DNA of 64,000 bases from Nostocales cyanobacterium LEGE 11386 (lineage in GTDB: Bacteria; Cyanobacteriota; Cyanobacteriia; Cyanobacteriales; Nostocaceae): the NCBI GenBank assembly GCA_015207155.1, contig JADEXK010000017.1:1-64000 (forward strand), given 5' to 3'. Shown here one piece after another: positions 7,634-16,887 of this stretch. The notes beneath the pieces were generated by a model, which was not told the DNA's origin, ran no database searches, and was given only the letters and a program-made list of their open reading frames with translations. Every line of letters begins with the position of its first letter. Position 1 is the first letter of the stretch. Both the position numbers and the translations under genes were made by a program.

Positions 7634-10402
7634 TTACTCTCGGTAGATTAACACTGAAACTTTTGTTCCCTGTCCTGGCGAACTTTGAATTGTTAATTTT
7701 GCCCCGATGCGTTCAGCTCGTTCGCTCATGACTAAAAGACCAAAGCTGTTGACAATAGAAACACTACCCATGTCAAACCCTTGTCCATCATCTTCAATCC
7801 GCAAGCTGCACTGTCTTTCTTGATAAGCCAGTTCTATTTGGATTTCTCTGGCTTGGGCGTATTTAAAGGCATTTGTTAATGCTTCTTGGCCAATGCGGAG
7901 CAAGTTATTTTCCACATCTGGAGATAGGGGGTAGATTTCGCCTATTACTTGGCAGATGATATGTGTGTTTGTATGGGAAAATATCTGCGTGGCGAAGCGA
8001 TTGAGAGCATGGAAAATGTCGCCGTCCTCTAACAATTGCGATCGCATTGCTTTGATCGAACGGCGTGCTTCAGTCAGTCCAGAGTGAGCCAAGTCTCGCG
8101 CTGCTTTGATTAATGCTTGCGCCGCTTCTATATCTGTTGTTAGTTTGCGTGAGGCGGTGTCTAAGTGGACAATGACAACGGTGAAGGCTTGCGCTAGAGT
8201 ATCGTGAATTTCCTGTGCCAAGCGGTTGCGTTCGGCTAATACGGTTGCTTGTTCAGCCTGCTGGCGATGAGTGATATCCTGTATTGCAGCCATCCTGATG
8301 GTACGCCCACGATACGACATGACTCTAGCTCTGATTTCGACAGGAAATGTGGTTCCATCTTTGCGGAGACAAACAGTTTCATAAATCCCTTCATACCCTG
8401 AGAGCAGCTTTTGCATGACCTGTTCCCGGTATTCAGGAGTAGTGAAATCCATGACACGCATACCAACTAACTCAGAAAGCTCATAACCAAACATCTCAGC
8501 ACAGGTTTGGTTAGTGTCTAAAAGTATGCCTTGTTCAGTAATGGCGATCGCTTCAAATGTGGCCTCCGCCAATAGCCGAAATCGCGTTTCGCTTTCTAGA
8601 AGTGCTACTTCTGCTTGTTTGCGTTCAGCAATTTCTCGTTGTAGTTCTAGGGTACGTTCAGTAACCTGCCGCTCTAAAATAGAATTATAATCAGTTAGGA
8701 GCTTCTCTGCTTGTTTGCGTTCAGTAATATCAATACAAACAGTAAGCGCATATATGACTTTCCCTGATTCATCAAAAATTGGGGTGCTTAAAACTTCTAC
8801 AGGGATAGTTTTATTCGGGTGGCGAAACTCAAGATTATCAACATGGACAGTTTCACCTGCTAAAGAATATACAATTGGCAGTTGATCAGTAGGACATAAC
8901 TGGTCAGTTCCTGCTAGATAAATTTGATAATATTCTGCTATTTCTTTGCGTTCAACAGATGGTAATATCTCTACGTTGACTAATTTTTGAGAAGCTTTAT
9001 TAGTGTAGTAAAGTTGCCCGTTATTATCATCTATCGAAACACTCACAGGTATAGCATCGAGAAATTGCTTCAGGCGAGTTTCACTCTGCAACAAATTTTG
9101 GTTTAAATCCTGCATTTCCAAAAACTTTGTTTGCAGTTGATCGGCCATACTATTAAATGACTCGGCTAATTCCCCTAACTCATCGGAACGCTCTATTTTT
9201 ATTCTTTGTTCCCATTCACCTTGAGCAAGTGCTAAGGCTGATTTTTTTAAGATCAGAACTGGTTTGTTTATCCAGTGTAGAATCAGAATACCAATAGCTA
9301 CAGCCACTAGTAAGGCAATAATACATAACACAATAGTGGTGCGGGTGTTAGCATTAATTTCTGCCATGAAGTCATTTTCTGCAACTACTACCACAATTAA
9401 CCAGTCAATTCCTAGTTCATTAGTGAACGGTAATACTTGAATAAACTGTCGCTTACCATTTATTAGCAAATATAATTGCTGCTCAGTTTTTATAGATGCA
9501 AATTTATCAAATTTTGCTGCCAAATATTTAGCTGTTGCTTGTGTAATATCATTATTACTATCTGTAGCTAAAAATGCTTTAATTTTATCTTCTGGTAATT
9601 GCGGTTCTAAATTATTTGAGCGAAAGGGCTTTTCATTAGTTGATGTTGCCACTAATTTTCCTGACGGACGCTCGATAATAAAACTTTCTCCTGTTTTACC
9701 AATGTTTAATCTATGTAGAAAATTGCCAATTTTTGACAGGTTTAAATTTGATAGTAAAACTCCTTGCAAATTTCCTTGTTGATCATAAACAGGCTGACTG
9801 GCAGCAATGTACAAAGCAATGCCAGAATTATGAGGGTAAATTTCGCTCCAAGCTTGTTTCCTGGTTTTTATCGGTTTGTTATACCAATCACGTCTTCTAG
9901 GATCGTAAGGTTTACCATCATCTTCTATGCTGGCGCGATCGCCTTGAGGATTAGTACTATAAGTTCGTAAATTATATTCAGTTAATTTACCAGATACCCT
10001 GATTGTTATCGAATCATTAGATGGGAATTTTTCTGCGGAAATAAATTCTTGATTTATATTGGCAAACCCAATTAAACTTACTTGCTCAAATACTTGTAGC
10101 TGCTCAAAAAAATGACGTTCTAAAACAGTAAAATCTTGTACATCTAATTGACCAAGTTTAATAGTATTAGCATTATTTTGATTAATTTGATGGGGAGTTG
10201 CTAGAAAAGTCTGGAGATTCTGTTCAACACGTCGGCTAATTTCACTCAGCAGCTTTTCTGCAATATTATTTACTGCTTGTTGCCCATTTTTGAATGAGAG
10301 ATAACCCGTTAAACTCACAGCCGCCAAGATTTGCAGAATAAAGGGGACTATTAAGACGGTTTGCAGAGAAAGTTTGGTGGGAATATTGGTAATCTTTTTC
10401 AA
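7634..10402 (-). CDS. NarX-like sensor histidine kinase: dCache, HAMP, two PAS, HisKA_3, HATPase
   Basis: About 922 residues. An N-terminal membrane helix (VLIVPFILQILAAVSLTGYL) and a second one (IVLCIIALLVAVAIGILIL) bracket a large extracytoplasmic dCache-like sensor containing RRRDWYNKP and ISQPVYD-type motifs. HAMP, two PAS/PAC domains, a HisKA_3 dimerisation box (RNRLAQEIHDTLAQAF, His is the phospho-site) and HATPase boxes (GQEALTNAFKYA, EDDGQGFD) follow. There is no ATG; the TTG at 10402 has AGGAG just upstream, and an earlier in-frame TTG lies at 10420. It phosphorylates the adjacent NarL-type regulator by inference. The ligand is unknown; dCache domains often bind amino acids or other small molecules. 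Confidence 0.9.
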   Translation of the reverse strand: MKKITNIPTKLSLQTVLIVPFILQILAAVSLTGYLSFKNGQQAVNNIAEKLLSEISRRVEQNLQTFLATPHQINQNNANTIKLGQLDVQDFTVLERHFFEQLQVFEQVSLIGFANINQEFISAEKFPSNDSITIRVSGKLTEYNLRTYSTNPQGDRASIEDDGKPYDPRRRDWYNKPIKTRKQAWSEIYPHNSGIALYIAASQPVYDQQGNLQGVLLSNLNLSKIGNFLHRLNIGKTGESFIIERPSGKLVATSTNEKPFRSNNLEPQLPEDKIKAFLATDSNNDITQATAKYLAAKFDKFASIKTEQQLYLLINGKRQFIQVLPFTNELGIDWLIVVVVAENDFMAEINANTRTTIVLCIIALLVAVAIGILILHWINKPVLILKKSALALAQGEWEQRIKIERSDELGELAESFNSMADQLQTKFLEMQDLNQNLLQSETRLKQFLDAIPVSVSIDDNNGQLYYTNKASQKLVNVEILPSVERKEIAEYYQIYLAGTDQLCPTDQLPIVYSLAGETVHVDNLEFRHPNKTIPVEVLSTPIFDESGKVIYALTVCIDITERKQAEKLLTDYNSILERQVTERTLELQREIAERKQAEVALLESETRFRLLAEATFEAIAITEQGILLDTNQTCAEMFGYELSELVGMRVMDFTTPEYREQVMQKLLSGYEGIYETVCLRKDGTTFPVEIRARVMSYRGRTIRMAAIQDITHRQQAEQATVLAERNRLAQEIHDTLAQAFTVVIVHLDTASRKLTTDIEAAQALIKAARDLAHSGLTEARRSIKAMRSQLLEDGDIFHALNRFATQIFSHTNTHIICQVIGEIYPLSPDVENNLLRIGQEALTNAFKYAQAREIQIELAYQERQCSLRIEDDGQGFDMGSVSIVNSFGLLVMSERAERIGAKLTIQSSPGQGTKVSVLIYRE

Positions 10403-10500
10403 ATATCTCCTCAAGCTCAAAAACTGTTAGGGGTATTTATTTGAATGCTTGTAAAGTAAATGCGATCACGCTGACAATATTGCTTGCCTATTTCGCCTGA

Positions 10501-10815
10501 CTAATCAATTGAAATTACTGATTCTACTGACATTCTGGCGGCTTCTCGTAATATCTGAGCGATCGCATCTGCTTGTATACATAGACCAAAACTTAATAAA
10601 CCTAGAACTATGACAAACAAGAACAGAGTTCTATTTATATATCTATCTTGATTTTTTTCTCCTTTTTTTGTAACCTGATAATTCAGTTTGGCAATAATTT
10701 CTTTTTCAATCGGAGGACTCCAGTGATGTTGAATATTCAATAATAAATTTACTGATTTACAATTATTCAAAGGTTGATAAACGTTCCTGTTAGAATCAGA
10801 ATGATTTTTTTCCAT
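10501..10815 (-). CDS. Small single-pass membrane protein of unknown function
   Basis: 104 residues from the ATG at 10815; an in-frame GTG lies two codons earlier. The N-terminal half is polar and the C-terminal half has one hydrophobic segment (TLFLFVIVLGLLSFGLCI) followed by a short tail. No family is recognised. It precedes the sensor kinase by about 100 bp on the same strand and could be co-transcribed, but no shared regulatory signal is visible. Confidence 0.45.
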   Translation of the reverse strand: MEKNHSDSNRNVYQPLNNCKSVNLLLNIQHHWSPPIEKEIIAKLNYQVTKKGEKNQDRYINRTLFLFVIVLGLLSFGLCIQADAIAQILREAARMSVESVISID

Positions 10816-11212
10816 GTTCACTAATCGCTCTCTTCTACAAAAGCTTGAGCAATTGCAGTAATAATTGTATTTCAGGGGCGGTAGCTGAGATTTTACCTAA
10901 CATAAAATGGCTAGCCCAATACCAAAATCTTTGTAAAAATTTTGGTTGATGAGATGATTTGAAAAAACTATTAAAGACAGTATCTCTTATGGCTGGATTT
11001 TGGTGTGAGAAATAATCATAAAAAATCTGTATATTTAGTTATTTAAGTATTAAAAAGCAAGTAATACGTGTAAATAAATACGAAAATACCATAATTTCTC
11101 ATGGGCAAACACAAGTTTTTATGGGCTGCATAGCCCTGCAACAAATTGCGATCGCCCTTCCCGCAACTTCGCCTCCGTTGGAAACTCACGTTAATTAGTG
11201 CTAATATCTTGC
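10816..11212. other. Gene-free interval
   Basis: I see no coding frame with a start and ribosome site here. The stretch is AT-rich in its first two thirds. The end holds a HIP1 octamer and one copy of a dispersed 41-bp repeat (listed separately). Confidence 0.6.
11152..11192 (-). repeat. Dispersed 41-bp repeat, copy 1
   Basis: The reverse complement of 20900-20940 matches this segment with a single mismatch (core CTTCCCGCAACTTCGCCTCC). The copies are 9.7 kb apart in opposite orientation and both lie outside genes. The strand label is arbitrary. Confidence 0.8.
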
Positions 11213-11249
11213 TAAAAATGCCCTCAGATTTCAGTAAATCGAGGGCATT
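11213..11249 (-). terminator. Rho-independent terminator of gor
   Basis: On the minus strand AATGCCCTC pairs perfectly with GAGGGCATT (9 bp, 15-nt loop) and is followed by TTTTT. It begins 32 bp downstream of the gor stop codon. Confidence 0.8.
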
Positions 11250-11281
11250 GTAATTATTTACAATTTACAACCTGACAAGCT

Positions 11282-12637
11282 TTATCGCATAGTCACAAAT
11301 TCTTCGGCAGAACTAGGATGGATTCCCACGGTGGCATCAAAGTTAGCTTTAGTAGCACCCATCTTCACTGCGATCGCCACTCCTTGTATAATCTCGGCAG
11401 CGCTTGTGCCCACCATGTGCGCCCCTAGTACCTTATCGGTATTTTGGTCAACCACCAATTTCATCATGGTTTTTTCGTCTTTACCAGGTAAGGTGTAGTA
11501 CATCGGCCGAAAGCGACTGCGATAAACTTTCACCGCATCACCATATTTTTCCCTGGCTTCTGCTTCAGTTAGGCCAACGGTTGCAGCTTCTGGTGTGGTA
11601 AAGATGGCGGTGGGTACATTCTCATAACTCATAGTACGAGACTTATTGCCAAATACTGTATCCGCCAACGCCCGACCTTCATTAATCGCCACGGGAGTTA
11701 AATTAATATTGTCAGTACAATCTCCCACCGCAAATATATTCTCTTCATTGGTGCGACTGTATTTGTCAACTATAATTGCTCCTTCAGCATCTAGCTGGAC
11801 TTTGGTGTTTTCCAAACCCAATTTTTGGGTGTTGGGTTTACGACCAGTTGCAGCTAAACTAACTGCATCGGCAACTACTGTCTCTTCAGATTCCCCATCT
11901 CTGCGAACTGTGACTTTGATACCTGTGTCGCTTTTCTCAATGGCAATTAGTTGGGAGTTGTTGAGAATTTTAATTCCGTGGTTACCCATTGCTTGCTGAA
12001 TCTCAGTCCGCAAATCTTCATCGAAACCACGCAAAATCTTTTCATTGCGAATCACTTGAGTAACTTCGCTCCCCATACCATTGAGGATGCAAGCAAATTC
12101 TGAGCCGATGTATCCTCCCCCCAAAATTACTATGCGTTGCGGCTGTTCTTGCAGATGGAAAATATCATCGGAGGTAATAGCGTGTTCAATTCCAGGAATA
12201 TCTGGCTTAATGGGATATCCACCCACAGCAATTAACACTTTGTCGGCGGTGACTTGGCTCTCCCCGACTACAATCGTATGAGCATCAATAAACTTGCCGT
12301 ATCCCTCTAATACTTCAACCTTGGAGTTATCCAGCATCCGTTGATAGATGCCGTTGAGGCGAGTTACTTCATTATTCACCGCCGTAATCATTTTTTGCCA
12401 ATCCAGAGAGCTTTTAACTGCACTCCAGCCGTAGCCTTCGGCATCCTCAAACAGATCAGGAAAATGAGAAGCGTAGACCATTAACTTTTTGGGGACACAG
12501 CCACGATTTACGCAGGTTCCGCCTAGTCGGTCAAACTCAGCAATCCCCACTTTTGCACCATATTCCGCAGCCCTTCTGGCGGTTGCAATCCCACCAGATC
12601 CTGCACCAATTACAAATAAGTCGAAATCGTAGCTCAT
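11282..12637 (-). CDS. gor: Glutathione reductase
   Basis: 451 residues, normal length. FAD-binding GAGSGG at 11-16, redox disulfide C42/C47 in GGTCVNRGCVPKK, NAD(P)-binding GGGYIGSE at ~173-180, and the C-terminal catalytic H440/E445 in GIHPSSAEEF. It reduces glutathione disulfide with NADPH in the cytosol. The start ATG is preceded by AGAGGGA. It lies about 95 bp downstream of the type II peroxiredoxin on the same strand, a functional pairing since such peroxiredoxins can use glutathione-dependent reductants. The gap contains CCCCART-like short repeats. Closely related disulfide reductases are excluded mainly by the motif set and length. Confidence 0.93.
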   Translation of the reverse strand: MSYDFDLFVIGAGSGGIATARRAAEYGAKVGIAEFDRLGGTCVNRGCVPKKLMVYASHFPDLFEDAEGYGWSAVKSSLDWQKMITAVNNEVTRLNGIYQRMLDNSKVEVLEGYGKFIDAHTIVVGESQVTADKVLIAVGGYPIKPDIPGIEHAITSDDIFHLQEQPQRIVILGGGYIGSEFACILNGMGSEVTQVIRNEKILRGFDEDLRTEIQQAMGNHGIKILNNSQLIAIEKSDTGIKVTVRRDGESEETVVADAVSLAATGRKPNTQKLGLENTKVQLDAEGAIIVDKYSRTNEENIFAVGDCTDNINLTPVAINEGRALADTVFGNKSRTMSYENVPTAIFTTPEAATVGLTEAEAREKYGDAVKVYRSRFRPMYYTLPGKDEKTMMKLVVDQNTDKVLGAHMVGTSAAEIIQGVAIAVKMGATKANFDATVGIHPSSAEEFVTMR

Positions 12638-12654
12638 GTGTCCCTCTTGGAAAT

Positions 12655-12722
12655 TTTCAATATGGGGAAATGGGGAGATGGGAAGTAACCAATGCCCAAT
12701 TCCCCACGCCCTATGCCCAATA
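12655..12722. repeat. CCCCART-type short tandem repeat cluster
   Basis: The gor-peroxiredoxin gap is filled with ATGGGGA and its complement (GCCCAATTCCCCACGCCC), variants of the heptamer CCCCA(A/G)T known as STRR1 in heterocystous cyanobacteria. No gene or terminator is evident. Confidence 0.6.
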
Positions 12723-12732
12723 CTTAGAAATG

Positions 12733-13281
12733 TTACACAGCAGCAGGAGTTTTAGCTCCTTTTAGGTAACCAAACATGGTGTCTGCATCGGAAACTTCAA
12801 AGGGATCGGTGGGGCAATTATCTTCGTGACCAGGCTCAATGAAGATCTTTTCAATTTTGCCGTCATTCACTACCATTGAGTACCGCCAAGAGCGCAGACC
12901 AAAGCCCAGATTGGACTTGTCAACTAACATCCCCATTTTGCGGGTGAATTCACCATTACCATCGGGGAGTAAGAAGACCTTTTGAGCGCCTTGTTGCTTG
13001 CCCCATTGGTACATCACAAAGGCATCATTCACAGATATACAAATTACTTCATCAACACCTAGGGCTTTGAAGTCATCATAAAGTTCTTCATAGCGGGGAA
13101 GGTGAGAAGTGGAACAAGTGGGGGTAAAAGCTCCAGGTAGTGAGAACACTACAACACGCTTGCCACCGAAAATATCTTGAGTTGTGCGGTCTTCCCAACG
13201 AAAGGGGTTAGAACCACCAAGAGACTCGTCACGGACACGAGTTTTGAATACAACGTTAGGAACTCTTTCGATAACAGCCAT
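12733..13281 (-). CDS. Type II (Prx5-like) peroxiredoxin
   Basis: 182 residues from the ATG at 13281, which has AAAGG at a good distance. A GTG at 13332 would add 17 polar residues and start 5 bp from the PerR-type operator, so I prefer the ATG. Peroxidatic Cys56 lies in [10 protein letters not shown]; Cys81 is 25 residues later, the spacing of an atypical 2-Cys or type II enzyme. It reduces H2O2 and organic peroxides in the cytosol. The divergent perR gene and the 7-1-7 palindrome between them indicate PerR control, matching the slr1738/sll1621 arrangement I recall from Synechocystis PCC 6803. Confidence 0.92.
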   Translation of the reverse strand: MAVIERVPNVVFKTRVRDESLGGSNPFRWEDRTTQDIFGGKRVVVFSLPGAFTPTCSTSHLPRYEELYDDFKALGVDEVICISVNDAFVMYQWGKQQGAQKVFLLPDGNGEFTRKMGMLVDKSNLGFGLRSWRYSMVVNDGKIEKIFIEPGHEDNCPTDPFEVSDADTMFGYLKGAKTPAAV

Positions 13282-13337
13282 ATTAACCTTTTGATCAGTT
13301 GGTGTATTAGCTTGTGATTGCGTTTTGCTCACGTATC

Positions 13338-13352
13338 TCAGAATAATTCTGA
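13338..13352. promoter_or_regulatory. Candidate PerR operator (perfect 7-1-7 inverted repeat)
   Basis: TCAGAATAATTCTGA is a perfect 15-bp palindrome with a single central base, the architecture of Fur/PerR boxes (Bacillus Per box TTATAATnATTATAA). It lies 57 bp upstream of the peroxiredoxin ATG, in the region shared with the divergent perR gene. Binding is inferred from symmetry and context. Confidence 0.7.
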
Positions 13353-13432
13353 TTTAGGAAATATTCAATAGTTATAAATACTTAAAAAAATTATTCAATC
13401 AGACATAATATTAATTTATTACTGGGTGTGAT

Positions 13433-13438
13433 TATAAT
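13433..13438 (+). promoter_or_regulatory. Possible -10 element of perR
   Basis: TATAAT lies 42 bp upstream of the perR ATG. A convincing -35 hexamer is not seen at 17 bp, so this is tentative. Confidence 0.35.
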
Positions 13439-13479
13439 AGGGAAACAAATCATTAAAAATGTAAAATGTAGCAGCAAAT

Positions 13480-13905
13480 ATGCAGCAAGAGGCACACACA
13501 ATTATTCAAACCTTAAAGTCTAAGGGTTTGAGGGTGACTCCTCAGAGGTTTGCAGTCTATGCAAATTTGTTATCTCGTGCTGATCACCCCACAGTTGAGA
13601 CCATTCTGGCCGATCTCAACAAAGATTTTCCCGTCTCATCTCAGGCGACTATTTATAGTTCTCTGCAAGCCCTCAGAGAAGTGGGTCTTGTGCGAGAAGT
13701 TTTATTAGAGGAGGGGGTTTCTCGTTATGATGCGAATGTTGAACCCCATCACCACTTTTGCTGTCGCCAATGTGGTGCCATTGAAGATATTGGTTGGGAT
13801 ACATTCCAGTGTATAAGGCTGAAAAATTTGCGCCCTGGGTTACGTGGGGAAACCTATGAGGTAACGGTTCAGGGCTTGTGCGATCGCTGTAGTAGTCTTA
13901 CTTAA
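13480..13905 (+). CDS. perR: PerR-type Fur-family peroxide regulator
   Basis: 141 residues. Winged-helix recognition helix SSQATIYSSLQALREVGLV at ~53-71; metal-site histidines HHH at 90-92; structural zinc cysteines C95/C98 (CRQC) and C134/C137 (CDRC). It senses peroxide by metal-catalysed oxidation and represses antioxidant genes. The assignment as PerR rather than Fur or Zur comes from the divergent peroxiredoxin and the 7-1-7 operator; sequence alone would only give the Fur family. Its stop codon overlaps the stop region of the convergent hybrid kinase by 8 bp. Confidence 0.85.
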   Translation: MQQEAHTIIQTLKSKGLRVTPQRFAVYANLLSRADHPTVETILADLNKDFPVSSQATIYSSLQALREVGLVREVLLEEGVSRYDANVEPHHHFCCRQCGAIEDIGWDTFQCIRLKNLRPGLRGETYEVTVQGLCDRCSSLT

Positions 13906-16177
13906 GAACCTGTTGCAAAGCCAGTAATAATTCATGGACAGTATAAGGCTTGGGCAAAAATGTATGCGTACCAGTGTTAATTACTTCCTCTAACTTATTT
14001 TTGGACATCAGACCACTAGTGGCAATAATTTTGACTTGGGGATTAATTTTTTGCAAGGTGCGGATAGCGGTAACACCATCCAATGAAGGCAACATAATAT
14101 CCATCAGCACAGCACTAATTTTATCTGCGTATTTAGCATACAGGGCGATCGCCTCAATGCCATCACTAGCAACTATAGTTTGGTATTGGTGAGTTTCCAG
14201 CGATGTCCTGGTAATATCTTGAATCGAAGGTTCATCATCCACGACGAGAATCAATTCTCCGTGGCCTGTAGGTATTGTCAACTCTTCTGGGCTGGGTGTT
14301 TCTATTCCCCCCACTGCTGGTAAGTACACTTTAAAACTAGTGCCACGTCCTATCTCGCTATACACGTTGATAAAACCACCGTGACTTTTAGTAATACCAA
14401 TGACAGTAGAAAGTCCTAATCCTGTACCTTGTCCTACTGGTTTGGTGGTGAAGAATGGCTCAAAAATTCGATCTAAAATTTCTTCAGGAATGCCAACTCC
14501 AGTATCGGTAACTGTAACCACGATATACAGTCCCTCTTGAGCTTCCAAATTCATCCGAGCATAATTGGCATCAATCAAGAGGTTTTCGGCAGAAATAGTT
14601 AAAGTACCACCATTAGGCATAGCATCACGAGCATTGACACACAGGTTCATCAGTACCTGATGCAGTTGGGTACTATCACCAGAAACCATCCACAAGTCGT
14701 GTGGTACGTCAGTATAAATTTCGATGGATTTGGGGAAAGTTTCTTTGAGAATTTTGGCAACTTCTACAATCAGGTGTCTCATCTGTAAAGTAATACGCTT
14801 ACCCTCTACACCCCTAGCAAACGACAGCACCTGCTTGACTAAATCGGCTCCCCGTTTAGCGTTAATTTCCAGAATTTCCAACAACCGCCGAGTTCGTTCA
14901 TCAGCATCGGGAAATTTTAGTGGTAGAAGTTGCGCTCCTGCCAAAATCGGTGTCAGAATATTATTCAGGTCGTGAGCAATGCCACTAGCCAATGTACCGA
15001 TGCTTTCTAGGCGTTGAGCGCGGAACAATTGTGCTTCTAAGCGTTTCTTTTCAGTAATGTCCGTATCAACAATGAGAATTGATTTCGGATTTCCCTGGGC
15101 GTCGCATACCAAACTCCAACGGCTAGCTACTAAAACTTCCTTACCAGTTTTGGTGACTTTAGTTAACTCGCCCTGCCACTTACCGTTAGTGATAACATGC
15201 AATAAAGCTGTTTGAATTTCCTGAGATGCTTGGTGATACAGAAGCTGACTGGCATTTTTACCCAAAGCGGCTTGAGTCTGCCAGCCGTAGAGATTTTCTG
15301 CACCTTGGTTCCAAAAGAGAATGTGATTTTCTAAATCACATACACAAATGGCATCAGTAGTAATATCCAGTAACGCGGCTTGTTCCCGAATTTTTTCTTC
15401 AGCTAACTTGCGTTCGTGCAACGCGGCTTGCCGTTCGCTAATGTCGATACTGGCGCAAGTTATGCCAACAATTTCTTGCGACTCATTCCGCAATGGCTCG
15501 ACAGTCAAGTCATAATATCGAATTCCTTGAGGGCTAGTTATAGAGACTTCCTCACGAGTCCCGATGCCATTGGTTAGTACACTATGTTTAATAGCCATGA
15601 GACGCTGGGCATCTTTAGCCGGGATGAGGTCAAAGTCATTTTTCCCCAACATGTCCTCACCCGTCCACCCAGACATGGAATTATAAACCCAGGTATAACG
15701 TAAATCTTGGTCTTGGTTGAAAACAAAGATCGGAGAATTTTTCAGAGCCACCCGAAACCGCTCCTCACTCTGCCGCAGGGCATTTTCTGAGCGTTGACGC
15801 TCAATGGCATAGCGCATGGAACGTACCAACAAGTCACCAGTCACTTGTCCTTTGACCAAATAATCCTGTGCGCCTTCCTGCATTGCCCGGAGTGCTAAGG
15901 TTTCATCATCAATACCTGTCAGCACAATGATGGGAGTTGCTTTTGCCTGATGAGCCACTTTGATAAAGGTTTCTAGTCCCTGGCTATCAGGCAATGAAAG
16001 GTCTAACAGCATCACGTCAAAGCTATCGTTAGCTAAACACTCCAGCGCTTCCAAGAGCTGCTCAACTGGCTGCAACTCCACGCTCACTGTAGTTACTTCT
16101 TTTAATAATTCTTGCAATAAAAAGACATCGCCAGGGTTATCTTCAACTAACAAGACTTTAATCAGATTTCCTGCCAT
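13898..16177 (-). CDS. Hybrid histidine kinase: REC, two PAS, HisKA, HATPase, REC
   Basis: 759 residues. N-terminal receiver (VEDNPGD, phospho-acceptor D59 in [10 protein letters not shown]), two PAS/PAC domains (~125-375), HisKA box [12 protein letters not shown], HATPase boxes ([32 protein letters not shown]), and a C-terminal receiver ([20 protein letters not shown]). It is soluble. The ATG at 16177 has GGAG 8 bp upstream; an in-frame GTG at 16186 overlaps the preceding stop and is less likely. It sits directly downstream of an Rcp1-like regulator and a PAS/GAF kinase, so the three probably form one phosphorelay operon. Confidence 0.9.
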   Translation of the reverse strand: MAGNLIKVLLVEDNPGDVFLLQELLKEVTTVSVELQPVEQLLEALECLANDSFDVMLLDLSLPDSQGLETFIKVAHQAKATPIIVLTGIDDETLALRAMQEGAQDYLVKGQVTGDLLVRSMRYAIERQRSENALRQSEERFRVALKNSPIFVFNQDQDLRYTWVYNSMSGWTGEDMLGKNDFDLIPAKDAQRLMAIKHSVLTNGIGTREEVSITSPQGIRYYDLTVEPLRNESQEIVGITCASIDISERQAALHERKLAEEKIREQAALLDITTDAICVCDLENHILFWNQGAENLYGWQTQAALGKNASQLLYHQASQEIQTALLHVITNGKWQGELTKVTKTGKEVLVASRWSLVCDAQGNPKSILIVDTDITEKKRLEAQLFRAQRLESIGTLASGIAHDLNNILTPILAGAQLLPLKFPDADERTRRLLEILEINAKRGADLVKQVLSFARGVEGKRITLQMRHLIVEVAKILKETFPKSIEIYTDVPHDLWMVSGDSTQLHQVLMNLCVNARDAMPNGGTLTISAENLLIDANYARMNLEAQEGLYIVVTVTDTGVGIPEEILDRIFEPFFTTKPVGQGTGLGLSTVIGITKSHGGFINVYSEIGRGTSFKVYLPAVGGIETPSPEELTIPTGHGELILVVDDEPSIQDITRTSLETHQYQTIVASDGIEAIALYAKYADKISAVLMDIMLPSLDGVTAIRTLQKINPQVKIIATSGLMSKNKLEEVINTGTHTFLPKPYTVHELLLALQQVLK

Positions 16178-16182
16178 TTTTA

Positions 16183-16629
16183 TCACTCCGGTGGCAGTTT
16201 TACGATCGCAAACCAGAAATTTTCAATGGATTGTACAATTTTAACGAATTGGTCGAAGTCCACTGGCTTAGTGATAAAACAATTAGCAGACAGGTTATAA
16301 GCTTTGAGAACATCTTCTTCTGATTGAGAAGTTGTCAAAACAACTACAGGTATTCGCTTAAGATTGTGGTCAGCTTTGATTTCTGCCAGTACTTCTCGCC
16401 CGTCCTTTCTGGGTAAATTTAAATCGAGTAGTACAATATCTGGATGAGGCGCACTAGCATAATTTTCTTGTTTTCGCAAGAAGGCCATAGCCTCTACACC
16501 ATCTTCAACCACATTCAGATTAACGGAGATTTTGCTATCTTCCAGGGCGATGCGTGTTAGTTGAGCATCGCCGGGATTGTCTTCTACTAACAAAACCTCT
16601 ATAGGCATAATTGCTATTGTCGTATTCAC
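16183..16629 (-). CDS. Single-domain Rcp1/CheY-like response regulator
   Basis: 148 residues, receiver only: acidic pocket VEDNPGD, phospho-acceptor D69 ([13 protein letters not shown]), T-T-S in VLTTSQS and K in FITKPVD. The long DGREVL insertion and the C-terminal helix [13 protein letters not shown] resemble cyanobacterial regulators that partner phytochrome-like kinases. The GTG at 16629 has AAAGG upstream; an internal ATG at 16608 lacks a ribosome site. It has no output domain, so it likely passes phosphate or binds a partner. It lies between two kinases of the same cluster. Confidence 0.88.
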   Translation of the reverse strand: MNTTIAIMPIEVLLVEDNPGDAQLTRIALEDSKISVNLNVVEDGVEAMAFLRKQENYASAPHPDIVLLDLNLPRKDGREVLAEIKADHNLKRIPVVVLTTSQSEEDVLKAYNLSANCFITKPVDFDQFVKIVQSIENFWFAIVKLPPE

Positions 16630-16641
16630 GATTGTTTACCT

Positions 16642-16670
16642 TTACAAGTGCTGAGTGCTGAGTGCTGAGT
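16642..16670. repeat. Tandem heptamer GTGCTGA
   Basis: AGTGCTGAGTGCTGAGTGCT and continuation make about four GTGCTGA units directly upstream of the response regulator. The same heptamer recurs inside the kinase gene at 17137-17192 and at 56620-56805, so it is a genome-wide STRR class here. Confidence 0.8.
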
Positions 16671-16712
16671 AGAGTAAAAAGGAAGTACTTGGTACATACC
16701 CCTGGTTTTTCA

Positions 16713-16768
16713 ACTCAGTACAAGCTTTAAGCGCAGCTATGCCCGCAAGGCTGTACAGCACTTTCAAC
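16713..16768 (+). repeat. Dispersed palindromic repeat, copy 1
   Basis: ACTCAGTACAAGCTTTAAGC and the following bases match 21386-21445 at roughly 85 percent in the same orientation. The second copy can fold through AAGCGC/GCGCTT and GCCC/GGGC; this copy has lost one arm (GCACTT instead of GCGCTT). Confidence 0.65.
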
Positions 16769-16887
16769 GATCGCACTTTTGACAGAATTTGGGATTGGGT
16801 ACTGAGATGAAAAACTGAGATTTTTGTATACAGTTTTCTTCATCCATAATTCCTAATTTGTCCCAGTCTCTAATCCCTAGTGATGCC

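Noticed and set aside
13282..13332. Longer peroxiredoxin from the GTG at 13332
   Set aside because: The extra 17 residues are polar and unconserved in type, and the ATG at 13281 has a better ribosome site.
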